Part shown: piece after piece, positions 5,328 through 5,747 of the stretch
Layout: every line of letters begins with the position of its first letter
Numbering within the stretch: position 1 is the stretch's first letter
DNA from: Rhodospirillaceae bacterium
Lineage (GTDB): Bacteria; Pseudomonadota; Alphaproteobacteria; UBA8366; GCA-2717185
DNA length: 5,747 bases
Assembly: GCA_028817685.1 (NCBI GenBank)
Contig: JAPPPC010000172.1
Coordinates: 1 to 5,747 of the forward strand
Reading direction: 5' to 3'
The notes under the pieces: model-generated
Database searches by the model: none
What the model was told of the DNA's origin: nothing
The model's input: the letters and a program-made list of their open reading frames with translations, nothing else
Made by a program: the position numbers and the translations under genes

Positions 5328-5681
5328 ATGCCCAAACTCGACATGGATGGCCCCTTCGACCTGAAGGATGGCGTCATCGATCAAGAAGTCGACAAAGACA
5401 TGATCGGTAACTTCGCGCTCGGCTTCATGAACAAGGACGGCAAATTTGTCGTCAAGGCGATCGGCCGGTCGGACAAGGATCTCAACAAGGAGATCAAATC
5501 GGCGAAACGGCGTTTTTCCGGCGGACTTCTGGGACAAATGTTCGGGAAGAGCAAGCTGGACAAGTTCAAATTTTCACTCGCCGCCAATGCGGATTCAGCC
5601 TATCAGGTCGAAGCGCGCGCCTTCGAGAACTTCGGCGGCCCCAAAAACCTGATGAACAAGAAACCGCCAACACCGCCCTAA
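5328..5681 (+). CDS. Small basic protein of unknown function, possible degenerate GIY-YIG-like fold
   Basis: 117 residues beginning at ATG 5328, with GGCGGA 6 nt upstream. The frame is open back into the aminotransferase gene, but that stretch is a shadow. Conserved-looking blocks are GPFDLKDGVID (8-18), GNFALGF (27-33), FVVKAIGRSDKDL (40-52), FKFSLA (80-85), AYQVEARAFENFGG (91-104) and a C-terminal LMNKKPPTPP. From memory, short bacterial hypothetical proteins share the pattern GNYALG...YVGRSD.DL...FKF...A...E...FGG...N..HP.RP. The order of GN(Y/F)ALG, then GRSD, then Glu, then Asn recalls GIY-YIG nucleases. The Arg expected after the GxS block is Glu55 here and Tyr of GIY is Phe29, so nuclease activity is unlikely. 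No signal peptide or membrane segment is visible. It lies 79 nt after the aminotransferase with no clear terminator between, so co-transcription is possible. Coding is well supported; the fold idea is weak. Confidence 0.75.
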   Translation: MPKLDMDGPFDLKDGVIDQEVDKDMIGNFALGFMNKDGKFVVKAIGRSDKDLNKEIKSAKRRFSGGLLGQMFGKSKLDKFKFSLAANADSAYQVEARAFENFGGPKNLMNKKPPTPP

Positions 5682-5746
5682 GCGGCGCTTAGATCCTCGC
5701 CCGATAATGCGCGATTGATCAGCGCAATCGTTTGGCCAACGCGGTA
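5678..5746 (-). CDS. C-terminal end of an unidentified minus-strand protein
   Basis: Read leftwards from the right edge, one frame gives 22 codons ending in TAG at 5680-5678, with the peptide YRVGQTIALINRALSGEDLSAA. This has the composition of a real helical C-terminus; of the other two minus frames, one stops within nine codons and the other runs on antisense into the neighbouring gene. Its stop shares two bases with the TAA of the plus-strand gene, a convergent tail-to-tail overlap. Too little is present to name a family. Confidence 0.45.
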   Translation of the reverse strand, partial: YRVGQTIALINRALSGEDLSAA

Positions 5747-5747
5747 C

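Overview
The window looks like chromosomal DNA from a high-GC alphaproteobacterium, possibly a member of the Rhodospirillales. The reasons are the codon use, a class IIA HAD hydrolase with the DQWGVLHDG signature typical of alphaproteobacteria, a class 2 (quinone-linked) dihydroorotate dehydrogenase, and an alphaproteobacterial type of branched-chain aminotransferase. No insertion sequence, prophage, CRISPR array, rRNA or tRNA was seen.

Left part (1-3793). A plus-strand gene cut by the left edge (DUF6714-like) meets the end of a three-gene minus-strand block with only 3 nt between stop codons. Read in its own direction, the block is pyrD, then a membrane-anchored degenerate EAL-domain protein that resembles the c-di-GMP-binding flagellar factor TipF, then a HAD-IIA hydrolase. 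The last two genes are 3 nt apart and probably translationally coupled; pyrD is 69 nt upstream. This part probably supplies UMP precursor synthesis and a c-di-GMP effector. A functional link between the two is unproven.

Middle part (3794-4414). An AT-rich regulatory island (about 34% GC over 3871-4010) separates divergent genes. It ends in an excellent sigma-54 promoter (TGGCAC-N5-TTGC, GG-N10-GC spacing). Upstream of it lie a near-consensus IHF site and a perfect inverted repeat at a typical enhancer distance. The promoter reads into an unrecognised 71-residue protein. The ribosome-binding site and start codon of that gene lie in an exact 19-bp tandem duplication, which creates a second, out-of-frame start with an equal Shine-Dalgarno. 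A strong hairpin follows the gene. This unit is the most unusual part of the window.

Right part (4415-5747). A complete branched-chain aminotransferase gene is followed by a 117-residue protein of a poorly characterised family with a possible remnant GIY-YIG layout. Its stop codon overlaps the stop of a convergent minus-strand gene, of which only the last 22 codons lie in the window.
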